Source: Melioribacteraceae bacterium
Lineage (GTDB): Bacteria > Bacteroidota > Ignavibacteria > Ignavibacteriales > Melioribacteraceae
Assembly (NCBI GenBank): GCA_026987055.1
Contig: JALSNL010000011.1
Span: 1-5,828, forward strand
Reading direction: 5' to 3'
DNA length: 5,828 nt
Positions within the stretch are counted from its first letter, which is position 1. Each line of letters opens with the position of its first letter. Below are positions 1 to 5,828 of this stretch, piece after piece. The position numbers and the translations under genes were made by a program. The notes beneath the pieces were generated by a model, which ran no database searches, was not told where the DNA came from, and was given only the letters and a program-made list of their open reading frames with translations.

Positions 1-1076
1 TAACATCATCATATAACTCCGGGAAAGATATCTTGCGTTTCCCCGGAGAATCGCATTTAAGGAATATAAAGCAACTTACTTTTGGCGGTAATAACGCCGA
101 AGCTTATTGGAGTTTTGACAACAAACAATTAATCTTCCAAAGTGATTGGGATAAAATAAATAATCAAGGTTGCGATCAAATATTTATAATGAATGCAGAC
201 GGCTCAAAACTTAATGATGGCAAGCAATATAGATTGGTTTCTACCGGCAAAGGAAGAACAACTTGCTCCTATTTTTTAAAAGGAGATAAAAAAATTATTT
301 TTGCCTCTACTCACGAAACAAGTGAAAAATGTCCGGAAACACCTATGTTTGTTGACGGTAAATATGTTTGGCCAATTTATAAATCCTATAATATTTATGA
401 AGCAAATCCCGACGGAAGTGAATTAACAAAATTAATTGCCAGTGATTTTTACGATGCAGAAGCAACTGTTTCGCCCGATGGCAAATACATAATTTTTACT
501 TCCACGCGTTCAGGCGATTTGGAATTATGGAGATACGAAATTTCTACAAAAAAACTTTTGCAATTAACCGATAAACTTGGTTATGATGGCGGCGCATTCT
601 TTTCCTATGATTCAAAAAAAATAGTTTGGAGAGCCAGCAGACCTAAAGGAGACAAAGCTGACGAATACAAAGCTTTATTGGCAAAAGGATTAGTAGAACC
701 AACGGCATTAAATATTTTTGTTGCCGATATTGATGGTAAAAACGTAAAACAAATTACTAATTTGCCCGGTGCTAATTGGGCTCCGTTTTTTCATCCTTCC
801 GACAAAAAAATATTATTCTGCTCAAATCATCATTCGCTAAAACAAGGCGGCAGATTATTTGATATTTTTATGATTGATATTGATGGCAAAAATCTTGAAC
901 AAATTACTCACAGCGGTACTTTTGATGCTTTCCCTATGTTTTCTTTTGACGGCAAAAAAATTGCATTTGCTTCCAACAGACAGGCAAACGGTAAACCAAC
1001 AAGAGCTACAAATATTTTTGTTGCCGATTGGATTGAACATCCTACCGAAGCAGATATTAATTTTGGCAAAAAATAA
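1..1076 (+). CDS. TolB-like PD40 beta-propeller protein, 5' end cut off by the window edge
   Basis: The reading frame is open from base 3 with no stop, so the true start lies left of the window. The TTG at base 33 is internal. Counting from the codon at base 3, 357 residues are visible. They contain six PD40/WD40-like units, each of the form Q(L/I)T...SxDxKxIxFxS, at about 24-48, 77-103, 143-171, 187-213, 250-276 and 300-327. Clear examples are ATVSPDGKYIIFTSTRSGD, APFFHPSDKKILFCSNHH and MFSFDGKKIAFASNR. Six units fit a complete six-bladed propeller like the C-terminal domain of TolB, so the missing part is probably short and may be a signal peptide (inferred). Secreted homologues of this type are often labelled TolB-like or Tol biopolymer transporter. 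That does not show a role in Tol-Pal, and no tol or pal gene is present here. Cysteines near the second blade could form disulfides outside the cytoplasm. The next gene starts 6 bases after the stop, which suggests co-transcription. The family call is firm; the molecular role is unknown. Confidence 0.9.
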   Translation, partial: TSSYNSGKDILRFPGESHLRNIKQLTFGGNNAEAYWSFDNKQLIFQSDWDKINNQGCDQIFIMNADGSKLNDGKQYRLVSTGKGRTTCSYFLKGDKKIIFASTHETSEKCPETPMFVDGKYVWPIYKSYNIYEANPDGSELTKLIASDFYDAEATVSPDGKYIIFTSTRSGDLELWRYEISTKKLLQLTDKLGYDGGAFFSYDSKKIVWRASRPKGDKADEYKALLAKGLVEPTALNIFVADIDGKNVKQITNLPGANWAPFFHPSDKKILFCSNHHSLKQGGRLFDIFMIDIDGKNLEQITHSGTFDAFPMFSFDGKKIAFASNRQANGKPTRATNIFVADWIEHPTEADINFGKK

Positions 1077-1082
1077 GTTTGA

Positions 1083-1508
1083 ATGAAAATTAAAGAATTT
1101 GAAAAATATTGGATTGAAAAATTAGAGAACGAATTTAAATCTTTTCCCGAAGTATTTTTAGATAATATTAAAACCAAAAACCTAAAAATGCCGGGAAAAG
1201 ATTTAATAAAAGGTTCCGAACTTTTTGGAGTATATGAAATATCCGATATCAATGGAGAAACTTTTTTCCAAACAGAAAATATATACAAACTTAAGTACAT
1301 TTTATATGGAAACAGAAACAAACCCGAACGGATAAAAATTCCAATTAATGAAATCGATTTTGAATTTGTTACAAAAGCTTATGAAAAATACCTTGATAAT
1401 TTATTAAAAAACATTGAAACAGATTACAAAAAGCATTTTGTAAATTCATCAAAACTTCACTCAACTATAAGCAAAATATTTTCCAAACTTAATTTACGCC
1501 GGTATTAA
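1083..1508 (+). CDS. Unrecognised 141-residue hypothetical protein
   Basis: I do not recognise this protein. It is 141 residues long, rich in lysine, glutamate, asparagine and aromatic residues. It has no signal peptide, membrane segment, cysteine, or obvious nucleotide- or metal-binding motif. The N-terminal 35 residues (starting MKIKEFEKYWIEKLENEF) look helical and amphipathic. The middle (about 45-90) has alternating hydrophobic residues suggesting beta strands, such as LFGVYEI and KLKYILYGN. Residues about 95-125 look helical again, and the tail ends in a basic LNLRRY. The start is well fixed: an in-frame TGA at 1080-1082 directly precedes the ATG. Codon use matches its neighbours. It lies 6 bases after the propeller gene and 14 bases before the methyltransferase gene, all on the same strand, so it is probably a real, co-transcribed gene and not a chance frame. 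The context gives no clear function. Confidence 0.8.
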   Translation: MKIKEFEKYWIEKLENEFKSFPEVFLDNIKTKNLKMPGKDLIKGSELFGVYEISDINGETFFQTENIYKLKYILYGNRNKPERIKIPINEIDFEFVTKAYEKYLDNLLKNIETDYKKHFVNSSKLHSTISKIFSKLNLRRY

Positions 1509-1522
1509 TAAACAGAGTTTTA

Positions 1523-2956
1523 ATGGAACTAAGCAATAATATTTCATCATATATTGAAACTGTTTTCGGGAAAGAATATTTAGACAAATATAAATTGTTT
1601 TTCAAAAGTAAATATCCGCTAACTCTCCGTTTTTCGGTTACATCATCAGAAGAAAAATTAATAATTTCCAATTTAAAAAATTACGGAATTGAACTTGAAC
1701 CTTTTCAGTTAATTCCCAATGCATATTTTGTGTTGCAGGGCGAAGATATTGTTGGAAAAACCTTAGAACATTCAATTGGTAAATATTATATTCAAAGCTT
1801 ATCTTCTATGATTCCTCCACTTGTACTTTCACCAAATAGTAATGATGTAGTAATGGATTTGTGTGCCGCACCGGGGTCTAAATCAACTCAATTAGCAAAA
1901 TTAATGAACCACCAAGGAACGCTTTATTCAAACGAACCGAATCTTAACAGAGTAAAAGCACTTGTTCACAATTTAGACAAAATGAATTCCGTTAATATGG
2001 GTGTAATAAAACAAAGAGGAGAAATATTAAGTAAATATTTTGAAGAATATTTTGATAAAATTTTAGTTGATGCTCCTTGCAGTGCATTGGGTGTTATTCA
2101 AAAGAAAAATGAAATTATTAAATGGTGGGAATCCGAAAGGGTAGATAGAATTTCCGAACTTCAATTAAAGTTATTAATCAGTGCAATCAAAATGGCAAAA
2201 ACCGGCGGCGAAATTGTTTATTCAACATGCACACTTACAGTGGAAGAAAATGAATTTGTTATAAATAAAGTTTTGGAAAAGTATCCGGTAGAATTAGTGC
2301 CATTTAAAATTGAACTTCCATTTAAACCCGGCTTTACGGAATTTGAAGGTTATAAATTCCATAAAAGCTTATCTTTAACTAAAAGAATTCTTCCGTGGGA
2401 AATTAAATCCGAAGGTTTTTTTATTTCAAAATTAAAAAAAACAGATAAAACCGAGCCTACAAAAAAAGTATTATTACCCAAGAACAAAAAGAAAATATTA
2501 AGTGGTAATAATAAAAACATAAAGGAATACTTAAATAACATTCATAATCACTTTGGTATTCCCGTTGAAATATTAAATAATTATAAGTACATACTACTGG
2601 GAAATAATATAAACTTTATAAGTGGAAATTGGGAAGAATACAATCCCGATTTTTTCGAACGGATTGGGACAAAATTCGGATTAATTGACAAAAATAATTA
2701 TGGACGTCTTCATTCGCATGCAGCACAAATACTTGGGAAGCATGCTACAAAAAATATTTTCATGCTTAATAATGATAATGAATTACGTCAATATTTTTCA
2801 GGTGGAATAATTAAAAGAACCTCAGAAGAAAAAGGACAAAAAATTGTAAAATATAAAAATATGTTTTTAGGAACCGGTGTTGCACTAAAAGAAACATTTA
2901 AAAGTCAATTTCCCAGCTCCAAAAGATCTGCCGATATTATAACAAACTTTTCATAA
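1523..2956 (+). CDS. rsmF: RsmB/NOP-family (RsmF-like) rRNA cytosine-C5 methyltransferase
   Basis: This SAM-dependent enzyme should methylate cytosine C5 in rRNA; E. coli RsmF modifies C1407 of 16S rRNA. Its 477 residues are close to E. coli RsmF in length, and it lacks the NusB-like N-terminal domain of RsmB. The family's N-terminal region ends with GKYYIQSLSSMIPP. SAM-binding motif I is DLCAAPGSKSTQLA (D112 onward), motif IV is DAPCS with C186, and motif VI is STCT with C236. In this family the motif VI cysteine is the nucleophile and the motif IV cysteine assists product release; both are present. A lysine-rich linker (about 303-334) leads to a C-terminal RsmF-type region that ends in a PUA-like segment (about 443-468, FLGTGVALKETFKSQFPSSKR). 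The usual RxNxLK motif near residue 36 is degenerate (LRFSVTSSEEK), and the sequence after motif IV (ALGVIQKKNEI) is closer to the RsmB pattern. The family is therefore certain, but the exact target base is not. It sits last in a tight three-gene run. Confidence 0.9.
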   Translation: MELSNNISSYIETVFGKEYLDKYKLFFKSKYPLTLRFSVTSSEEKLIISNLKNYGIELEPFQLIPNAYFVLQGEDIVGKTLEHSIGKYYIQSLSSMIPPLVLSPNSNDVVMDLCAAPGSKSTQLAKLMNHQGTLYSNEPNLNRVKALVHNLDKMNSVNMGVIKQRGEILSKYFEEYFDKILVDAPCSALGVIQKKNEIIKWWESERVDRISELQLKLLISAIKMAKTGGEIVYSTCTLTVEENEFVINKVLEKYPVELVPFKIELPFKPGFTEFEGYKFHKSLSLTKRILPWEIKSEGFFISKLKKTDKTEPTKKVLLPKNKKKILSGNNKNIKEYLNNIHNHFGIPVEILNNYKYILLGNNINFISGNWEEYNPDFFERIGTKFGLIDKNNYGRLHSHAAQILGKHATKNIFMLNNDNELRQYFSGGIIKRTSEEKGQKIVKYKNMFLGTGVALKETFKSQFPSSKRSADIITNFS

Positions 2957-2982
2957 ATATTTGTTTTTCTATAATGCAAATT

Positions 2983-3008
2983 AAATTAAACACTATACTA
3001 TTTAATTT
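2983..3008 (+). terminator. Possible weak terminator hairpin after the methyltransferase gene
   Basis: AAATTAAA (2983-2990) and TTTAATTT (3001-3008) are a perfect 8-base inverted repeat around a 10-base loop, followed by a few more T. It starts 26 bases after the methyltransferase stop, where a terminator would be expected. The stem has no G-C pair and would be weak, so in DNA this A+T-rich it could easily be chance. Confidence 0.2.
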
Positions 3009-3170
3009 TTAATAATTGTTTTTTATATGTTGTAAATCCATTCTATAATTGCATTGAAATATTTTCTAAAACAACAATAATTAAATTTTATCCAATAAAA
3101 TCAAGCTTTTCTGCTATTATTAAAAAAAAATAAAATTTATGCTTTAAAGAATTCAAAAAATTGTGTTATT

Positions 3171-3200
3171 TTGTCAGGCAAATAATTTATAATTTACATT
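3171..3200 (+). promoter_or_regulatory. Candidate sigma70-like promoter for the TPR-aroE pair
   Basis: TTGTCA (3171-3176, five of six matches to TTGACA) is followed after 18 bases by TACATT (3195-3200, four of six matches to TATAAT). A-tracts at 3155-3160 and 3122-3130 lie upstream and could act like an UP element or bend the DNA. Initiation would fall near 3207, giving a leader of roughly 48 bases. The perfect TATAAT at 3188-3193 is only 11 bases from the same TTGTCA, so it does not pair with it. The Bacteroidota TAnnTTTG element is not clearly present. Low confidence because of the base composition. Confidence 0.2.
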
Positions 3201-3245
3201 TATTATATAAAATAATAAGTAAACTGACTTACTATTTTTCAGAAT

Positions 3246-3249
3246 GGAG
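3246..3249 (+). promoter_or_regulatory. Shine-Dalgarno-like GGAG before the TPR gene, inside a TAATG arrangement
   Basis: GGAG ends 5 bases before the ATG at 3255. It is the clearest ribosome-binding match at any start in the window. The same stretch reads ATG GAG TTT TAA from 3244, a three-codon frame whose stop overlaps the real start as TAATG. The in-frame TGA at 3225-3227, with no other ATG before 3255, confirms the start of the TPR gene. Confidence 0.45.
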
Positions 3250-3254
3250 TTTTA

Positions 3255-4664
3255 ATGGATTTTTCCGATGATTTTTTTGATTCAGAATCAAATTCTTTTT
3301 TTGATGATGAAGAATTAAAATCAAAAGTTAAAGAATGTAAGGAATACGTTTCAAGCGGACAAACAATAGCTTACCTAAACAATATTGAGGAAACAATTCA
3401 ACTTTGTTTGGAATATGATTTTGTTGAAGATGGAATATTTTTGGTTGAAGCAGCGTTAGAAATTTCTCCTTACAGTTCCGAACTTTGGCATTCAAAAGGA
3501 ATTTTTCATAATAATCAATTCGATTTTGAAAAAGCATATGTTTGTTTGGAAAAGGCATTGTCATTAAATCCTACAGATGTTGAAGCAATGATAAATAAAT
3601 CTATTGCAGAAGATAATTTAGGTCTCTGGGAAAATGCTGTAAAATCTCTTAAAACAGCTTTAGCTTTAGAACCGAATAATGAAGAAGCTATTTTTAATCT
3701 TGGTATTCTTTATGAAAGAAAAGATAATTTTGAAAAAGCAATAGAGTATTTTAAACAAACTGTTTTTCTAGATGAAAAATACACAGATGCATGGTATGAA
3801 TTAGGATATTGTTATGAAAGCAATGATCAACTAAATGAAGCCTTAGAGTCTTATAATAAATTTTTAGAGTTAGACCCATATAGTGCAAGCGGAAGATATA
3901 ACAAAGGAATAGTTTACTTAAAATTAGGTGATAACTCTAATGCTATTAATTGCTTTGAATTGGCAACAACACTAAATGAAAATTTTTCTAATGCTTGGTA
4001 CAACGCCGGCATAACTTACATAAAACTAAACCGGCTGGTCGATGCGAAGAATGCATTCCTAAAAGCTTTTAACTTGGACCCGTTTGATGATTCTATTGCA
4101 CTAAATTTAGCTCAAACATGCGAATCTATTGGTGACTATGAAGCTGCAATTAAATATTATAATGCAACTATAAACATTAATAAGTTATCTGTTGACGCTT
4201 ATATAGGAAGAGGAAATTGTTTTGCCAGAAAAAACAATTATAATCTTGCATTAGAAAACTTTGCAATGATAATTAAAGTTGCTATGGCAGAAGAGGTTGA
4301 AATTCTATCATCCAAAGAAAACAATAAACATCTTATTAATTTTTTTAATAAAATAGAGTATTATAATAATCGTAAAAATCTAACTCCCGAAGAACTTAAT
4401 GATTTAGGGAATACATATTTTAATTTGGGTGATTGGCAAAATGCTTATAAAACTTTTAGAAAATCAATTAACTTGAATTCCGAAAACTCATTAGCTCATT
4501 ACGGAAAAGCCTTCTGTTTGATTATGCTAAATAGATATCAAGATGCATTGGATAATTTGCAAATAGCATTTGAACTAAATCCTAATTTAGAAAGATTATT
4601 TTTAGATAAATTTCCTTCTTTAGATTCTACACAATTGTATATCAAAATAACTAGTACCTTGTAG
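3255..4664 (+). CDS. Tetratricopeptide-repeat protein with an acidic N-terminus
   Basis: The protein has 469 residues, no signal peptide and no membrane segment, so it is probably cytoplasmic. The first 20 residues are strongly acidic and phenylalanine-rich (MDFSDDFFDS, then ESNSFFDDEE). After a degenerate helical unit at about 43-74, eight units follow in exact 34-residue register, starting at 75, 109, 143, 177, 211, 245, 279 and 313. They carry TPR signatures such as AIFNLGILYERKDNFEKAIEYF and AWYELGYCYESNDQLNEALE; several end in LxP or LDP. An insertion at about 347-378 breaks the register, and two more units follow at about 379-412 and 413-446. TPR superhelices bind proteins or peptides, so this is probably a scaffold or adaptor; no catalytic domain is visible. 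The partner is unknown. It follows a 298-base gap that may hold its promoter and precedes aroE by 66 bases on the same strand, so the two may share a transcript, although the gap is large enough for a separate signal. The repeat class is certain; the function is not. Confidence 0.93.
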   Translation: MDFSDDFFDSESNSFFDDEELKSKVKECKEYVSSGQTIAYLNNIEETIQLCLEYDFVEDGIFLVEAALEISPYSSELWHSKGIFHNNQFDFEKAYVCLEKALSLNPTDVEAMINKSIAEDNLGLWENAVKSLKTALALEPNNEEAIFNLGILYERKDNFEKAIEYFKQTVFLDEKYTDAWYELGYCYESNDQLNEALESYNKFLELDPYSASGRYNKGIVYLKLGDNSNAINCFELATTLNENFSNAWYNAGITYIKLNRLVDAKNAFLKAFNLDPFDDSIALNLAQTCESIGDYEAAIKYYNATININKLSVDAYIGRGNCFARKNNYNLALENFAMIIKVAMAEEVEILSSKENNKHLINFFNKIEYYNNRKNLTPEELNDLGNTYFNLGDWQNAYKTFRKSINLNSENSLAHYGKAFCLIMLNRYQDALDNLQIAFELNPNLERLFLDKFPSLDSTQLYIKITSTL

Positions 4665-4681
4665 CTGTTTGAAATTTTATC

Positions 4682-4727
4682 CTTTTATAATAAAAGAAGT
4701 TTTTGTTTTCCAAACAAAAAATAAAAG
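4682..4727 (+). promoter_or_regulatory. Mutually exclusive A/T-rich hairpins in the aroE leader
   Basis: TTTTTGTTT (4700-4708) and AAACAAAAA (4712-4720) form a perfect 9-base stem with a 3-base loop. Next to it, CTTTTAT (4682-4688) can pair with ATAAAAG at 4690-4696, which is too tight to use every pair, or with the identical ATAAAAG at 4721-4727. The second choice closes an outer stem around the first hairpin. The structure ends 3 bases before the aroE ATG, where it could affect ribosome access. There is no T-run after it on the plus strand, so it is not a normal terminator. Stems are nearly all A-U and may be weak; chance is a serious alternative. Confidence 0.25.
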
Positions 4728-4730
4728 AAT

Positions 4731-5603
4731 ATGAAGCTTACTAATAAAATAAATCATGAAACACAAATTGTTGGTATTCTCGGTCATCCTATAAAGCATT
4801 CTTATTCACCTCGAATGCATAATATGACTTTTGAAAATCAGAATTTAAATTGTATTTATTTACCTTTTGATATTCCTGCTTCTAATTTAAAAGATGCTCT
4901 CAAAAGCTTAATAACTTTAGGCATTAAAGGTGTTAATGTTACTATTCCGCATAAAGAAAGAATTATTCAATACTTAGATCATGTTTCGGAAGCCGCTTCT
5001 TCTGTTGGTGCGGTCAATACAATTGTTAATCAATCCGGTCAACTTTATGGTTATAACACTGATGTAGATGGAATTATAGAAACTTTATTACCTTATAAAA
5101 ATGATATCGCAAAAAATAGTGTTACTATTATAGGAGCCGGTGGTGCTGCCAGAGCTGTTCTATATACTTTAATTAGACATTTTAAAGTTGGAAAAATTAA
5201 TATTATTAATAGAACCGAAGAAAGATCAGAATCATTAAAAGATTATTTTTTAGAAAAAATGCATTTTAACAATATAGATGTTTATGAACTTATGGCTAAA
5301 GAAAATGTTGAAGTTTATAATTCATCTAAATTAATAATAAACGCAACATCAATAGGATTATTCCCTAATATTGACGATACACCAACAGATTTAGACGATT
5401 CTTTTAATCCCAATCAAATTGTATTCGATCTTATTTATAATCCATTAAAAACCAAATTCTTAAAAATTGCGGAATCTAAAGGCGCAACTATTATTAACGG
5501 ATTAAAAATGTTTGTTGTTCAAGGAGCAAAATCCTATGAATTGTGGACGGATAAAACTATGGATGTTGATAAAACATTAAATGAGCTTAAGAAACAATTT
5601 TAA
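4731..5603 (+). CDS. aroE: Shikimate dehydrogenase (NADP-dependent)
   Basis: This cytoplasmic enzyme reversibly reduces 3-dehydroshikimate to shikimate with NADPH, a step of the pathway to chorismate and the aromatic amino acids. The 290 residues slightly exceed the 272 of E. coli AroE. The N-terminal substrate domain starts with GILGHPIKHSYSPRMHN (15-31), with shikimate-binding serines S24 and S26. GVNVTIPHKE holds the catalytic lysine K75. VGAVNTI (92-98) and GYNTDVDG (107-114) follow, the latter with the partner aspartate D111. The nucleotide-binding domain has the glycine-rich loop GAGGAARA (135-142) and NRTEER (160-165), whose arginine fits NADP preference. INATSIGL (203-210) and the C-terminal GLKMFVVQGAKSYELW with Q264 complete the family pattern. 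No key residue is missing. An in-frame TAA at 4722-4724 makes 4731 the first possible ATG. No strong Shine-Dalgarno sequence precedes it. The gene follows the TPR gene and converges on an aminotransferase gene, with overlapping stops. Confidence 0.96.
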   Translation: MKLTNKINHETQIVGILGHPIKHSYSPRMHNMTFENQNLNCIYLPFDIPASNLKDALKSLITLGIKGVNVTIPHKERIIQYLDHVSEAASSVGAVNTIVNQSGQLYGYNTDVDGIIETLLPYKNDIAKNSVTIIGAGGAARAVLYTLIRHFKVGKINIINRTEERSESLKDYFLEKMHFNNIDVYELMAKENVEVYNSSKLIINATSIGLFPNIDDTPTDLDDSFNPNQIVFDLIYNPLKTKFLKIAESKGATIINGLKMFVVQGAKSYELWTDKTMDVDKTLNELKKQF

Positions 5604-5828
5604 TTCTTATCTAAAAATTCTTTAATTCTGTTTATAGCAAGTTTTAATTCCTCTAAACTTTTTGAATAAGATATTCTAATATATTTTTCCATTCCAAAAG
5701 CAGTGCCGGGTACTGTTGCAACGCGATTTTCATTTAACAATTTTAAGCAGAACTCATTACTTGTTTTTATTGCATTTTTAGAATTTAATATTTTACTAAT
5801 GTCTATAAAAATATAAAACGCTCCTTCC
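5600..5828 (-). CDS. Class I PLP-dependent aminotransferase (aspartate aminotransferase-like), C-terminal part only
   Basis: On the minus strand a frame is open from the right window edge to a TAA read from 5602-5600, giving 75 residues with no start codon in view; the rest of the gene lies to the right. The translation begins EGAFYIFIDISKIL, continues FCLKLLNENRVATVPGTAFG and MEKYIRISYSKSLEELK, and ends in a helix, IKEFLDKN. This is the standard C-terminal small domain of class I aminotransferases: the PxGAFY strand, then VxxVPGxxFG, then the RxSYxxS motif. The arginine of that motif (codon at 5675-5677) matches the family's conserved residue that binds the substrate carboxylate. The pattern resembles the aspartate aminotransferases of the Thermus type more than E. 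coli AspC, but substrate specificity cannot be read from this fragment. The gene is convergent with aroE and shares 4 bases with it (5600-5603). Confidence 0.9.
   Translation of the reverse strand, partial: EGAFYIFIDISKILNSKNAIKTSNEFCLKLLNENRVATVPGTAFGMEKYIRISYSKSLEELKLAINRIKEFLDKN

Larger units (their letters stand above)
2957..3254. other. 298-base A+T-rich intergenic region without a gene
   Basis: No reading frame of credible length or composition runs through this gap on either strand, and there is no tRNA-like or G+C-rich structured RNA. It is almost pure A/T, with a run of nine A (3122-3130), six A just before the TTGTG at 3161, and short A/T inverted repeats (2983-3008 and 3085-3101). 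It separates the end of the methyltransferase gene from the start of the TPR gene, so it is the most likely place in the window for a transcript end followed by a new promoter. With this composition, TATAAT-like and TTG-like words occur by chance, so no single site can be called with confidence. Confidence 0.6.

Noticed and set aside
33..35. TTG as the start codon of the propeller gene
   Set aside because: The frame stays open to the left edge of the window, and the residues before it fit the leader of this family. There is no ribosome-binding signal at 33, so it is an internal codon.
874..1086. A 70-residue plus-strand frame with a hydrophobic, signal-like start
   Set aside because: It is an alternative frame wholly inside the last propeller blades; its hydrophobic run comes from reading TTT/TTA-rich codons out of frame.
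908..1321. A 137-residue open frame on the minus strand across the end of the propeller gene and the start of the next gene
   Set aside because: It lies antisense to two better-supported genes, spans their junction and has no recognisable family pattern; it is a shadow of A+T-rich coding sequence.
3044..3049. Perfect TATAAT in the intergenic gap as a -10 box
   Set aside because: No acceptable -35 word lies 16-18 bases upstream (TTGTAA is 8 bases away and TTGTTT is 22), and such words are expected by chance in this composition.
3085..3101. ATTTTAT-CCA-ATAAAAT inverted repeat as a terminator or operator
   Set aside because: A 7-base stem made only of A-T pairs with a 3-base loop, without a following T-run and far from the gene end; likely chance.
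4686..4691. Perfect TATAAT before aroE as its own promoter
   Set aside because: The nearest -35-like word, TTGAAA at 4669-4674, is only 11 bases away, there is no extended -10 TG, and the word lies inside a palindromic stretch that explains it equally well.
1..5828. CRISPR array, insertion sequence, prophage, defence or biosynthetic cluster
   Set aside because: No regularly spaced direct repeats, no transposase or integrase, no terminal repeats and no change of base composition; the genes are housekeeping-like and evenly biased.

Overview
The window is very A+T-rich (by eye clearly below 40% G+C) and densely coded. Codon choice is A/T-biased, and most genes lack a strong Shine-Dalgarno sequence. 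The protein types fit the Bacteroidota/Chlorobiota/Ignavibacteria side of the tree: a secreted-type TolB-like six-blade propeller, a long TPR protein, an RsmB/NOP-type methyltransferase with a C-terminal PUA-like tail, and an aspartate-aminotransferase-like enzyme. An Ignavibacteria-like bacterium is my best guess. It rests on the general look of the sequence, not on a marker gene.

Layout. Bases 1-2956 hold three tightly packed plus-strand genes: a TolB-like PD40 propeller protein cut off at the left edge, a 141-residue protein I do not recognise (6 bases after it), and an RsmF-like rRNA m5C methyltransferase (14 bases after that). The spacing suggests one transcript. Bases 2957-3254 are a 298-base, extremely A+T-rich gap with no gene; it probably holds the end of that transcript and the promoter of the next. 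Bases 3255-5603 hold a TPR-repeat protein with an acidic N-terminus and, 66 bases later, aroE (shikimate dehydrogenase). The gap before aroE can fold into two alternative A/T-rich hairpins. Bases 5600-5828 are the 3' end of a minus-strand class I aminotransferase, which runs off the right edge. It converges on aroE, and the two stop codons overlap within one TTAA.

How they fit together. aroE (shikimate pathway) and the aminotransferase (amino-acid metabolism) are housekeeping metabolic genes. The methyltransferase acts on the ribosome, and the propeller protein is probably periplasmic. I see no shared pathway that joins all six genes. I found no mobile element, CRISPR array, tRNA, rRNA or defence system, and no convincing undescribed system. 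The most useful leads are the unrecognised 141-residue protein, the TPR protein with its acidic head, the shared 13-base start context of two genes, the foldable aroE leader and the overlapping convergent stops.
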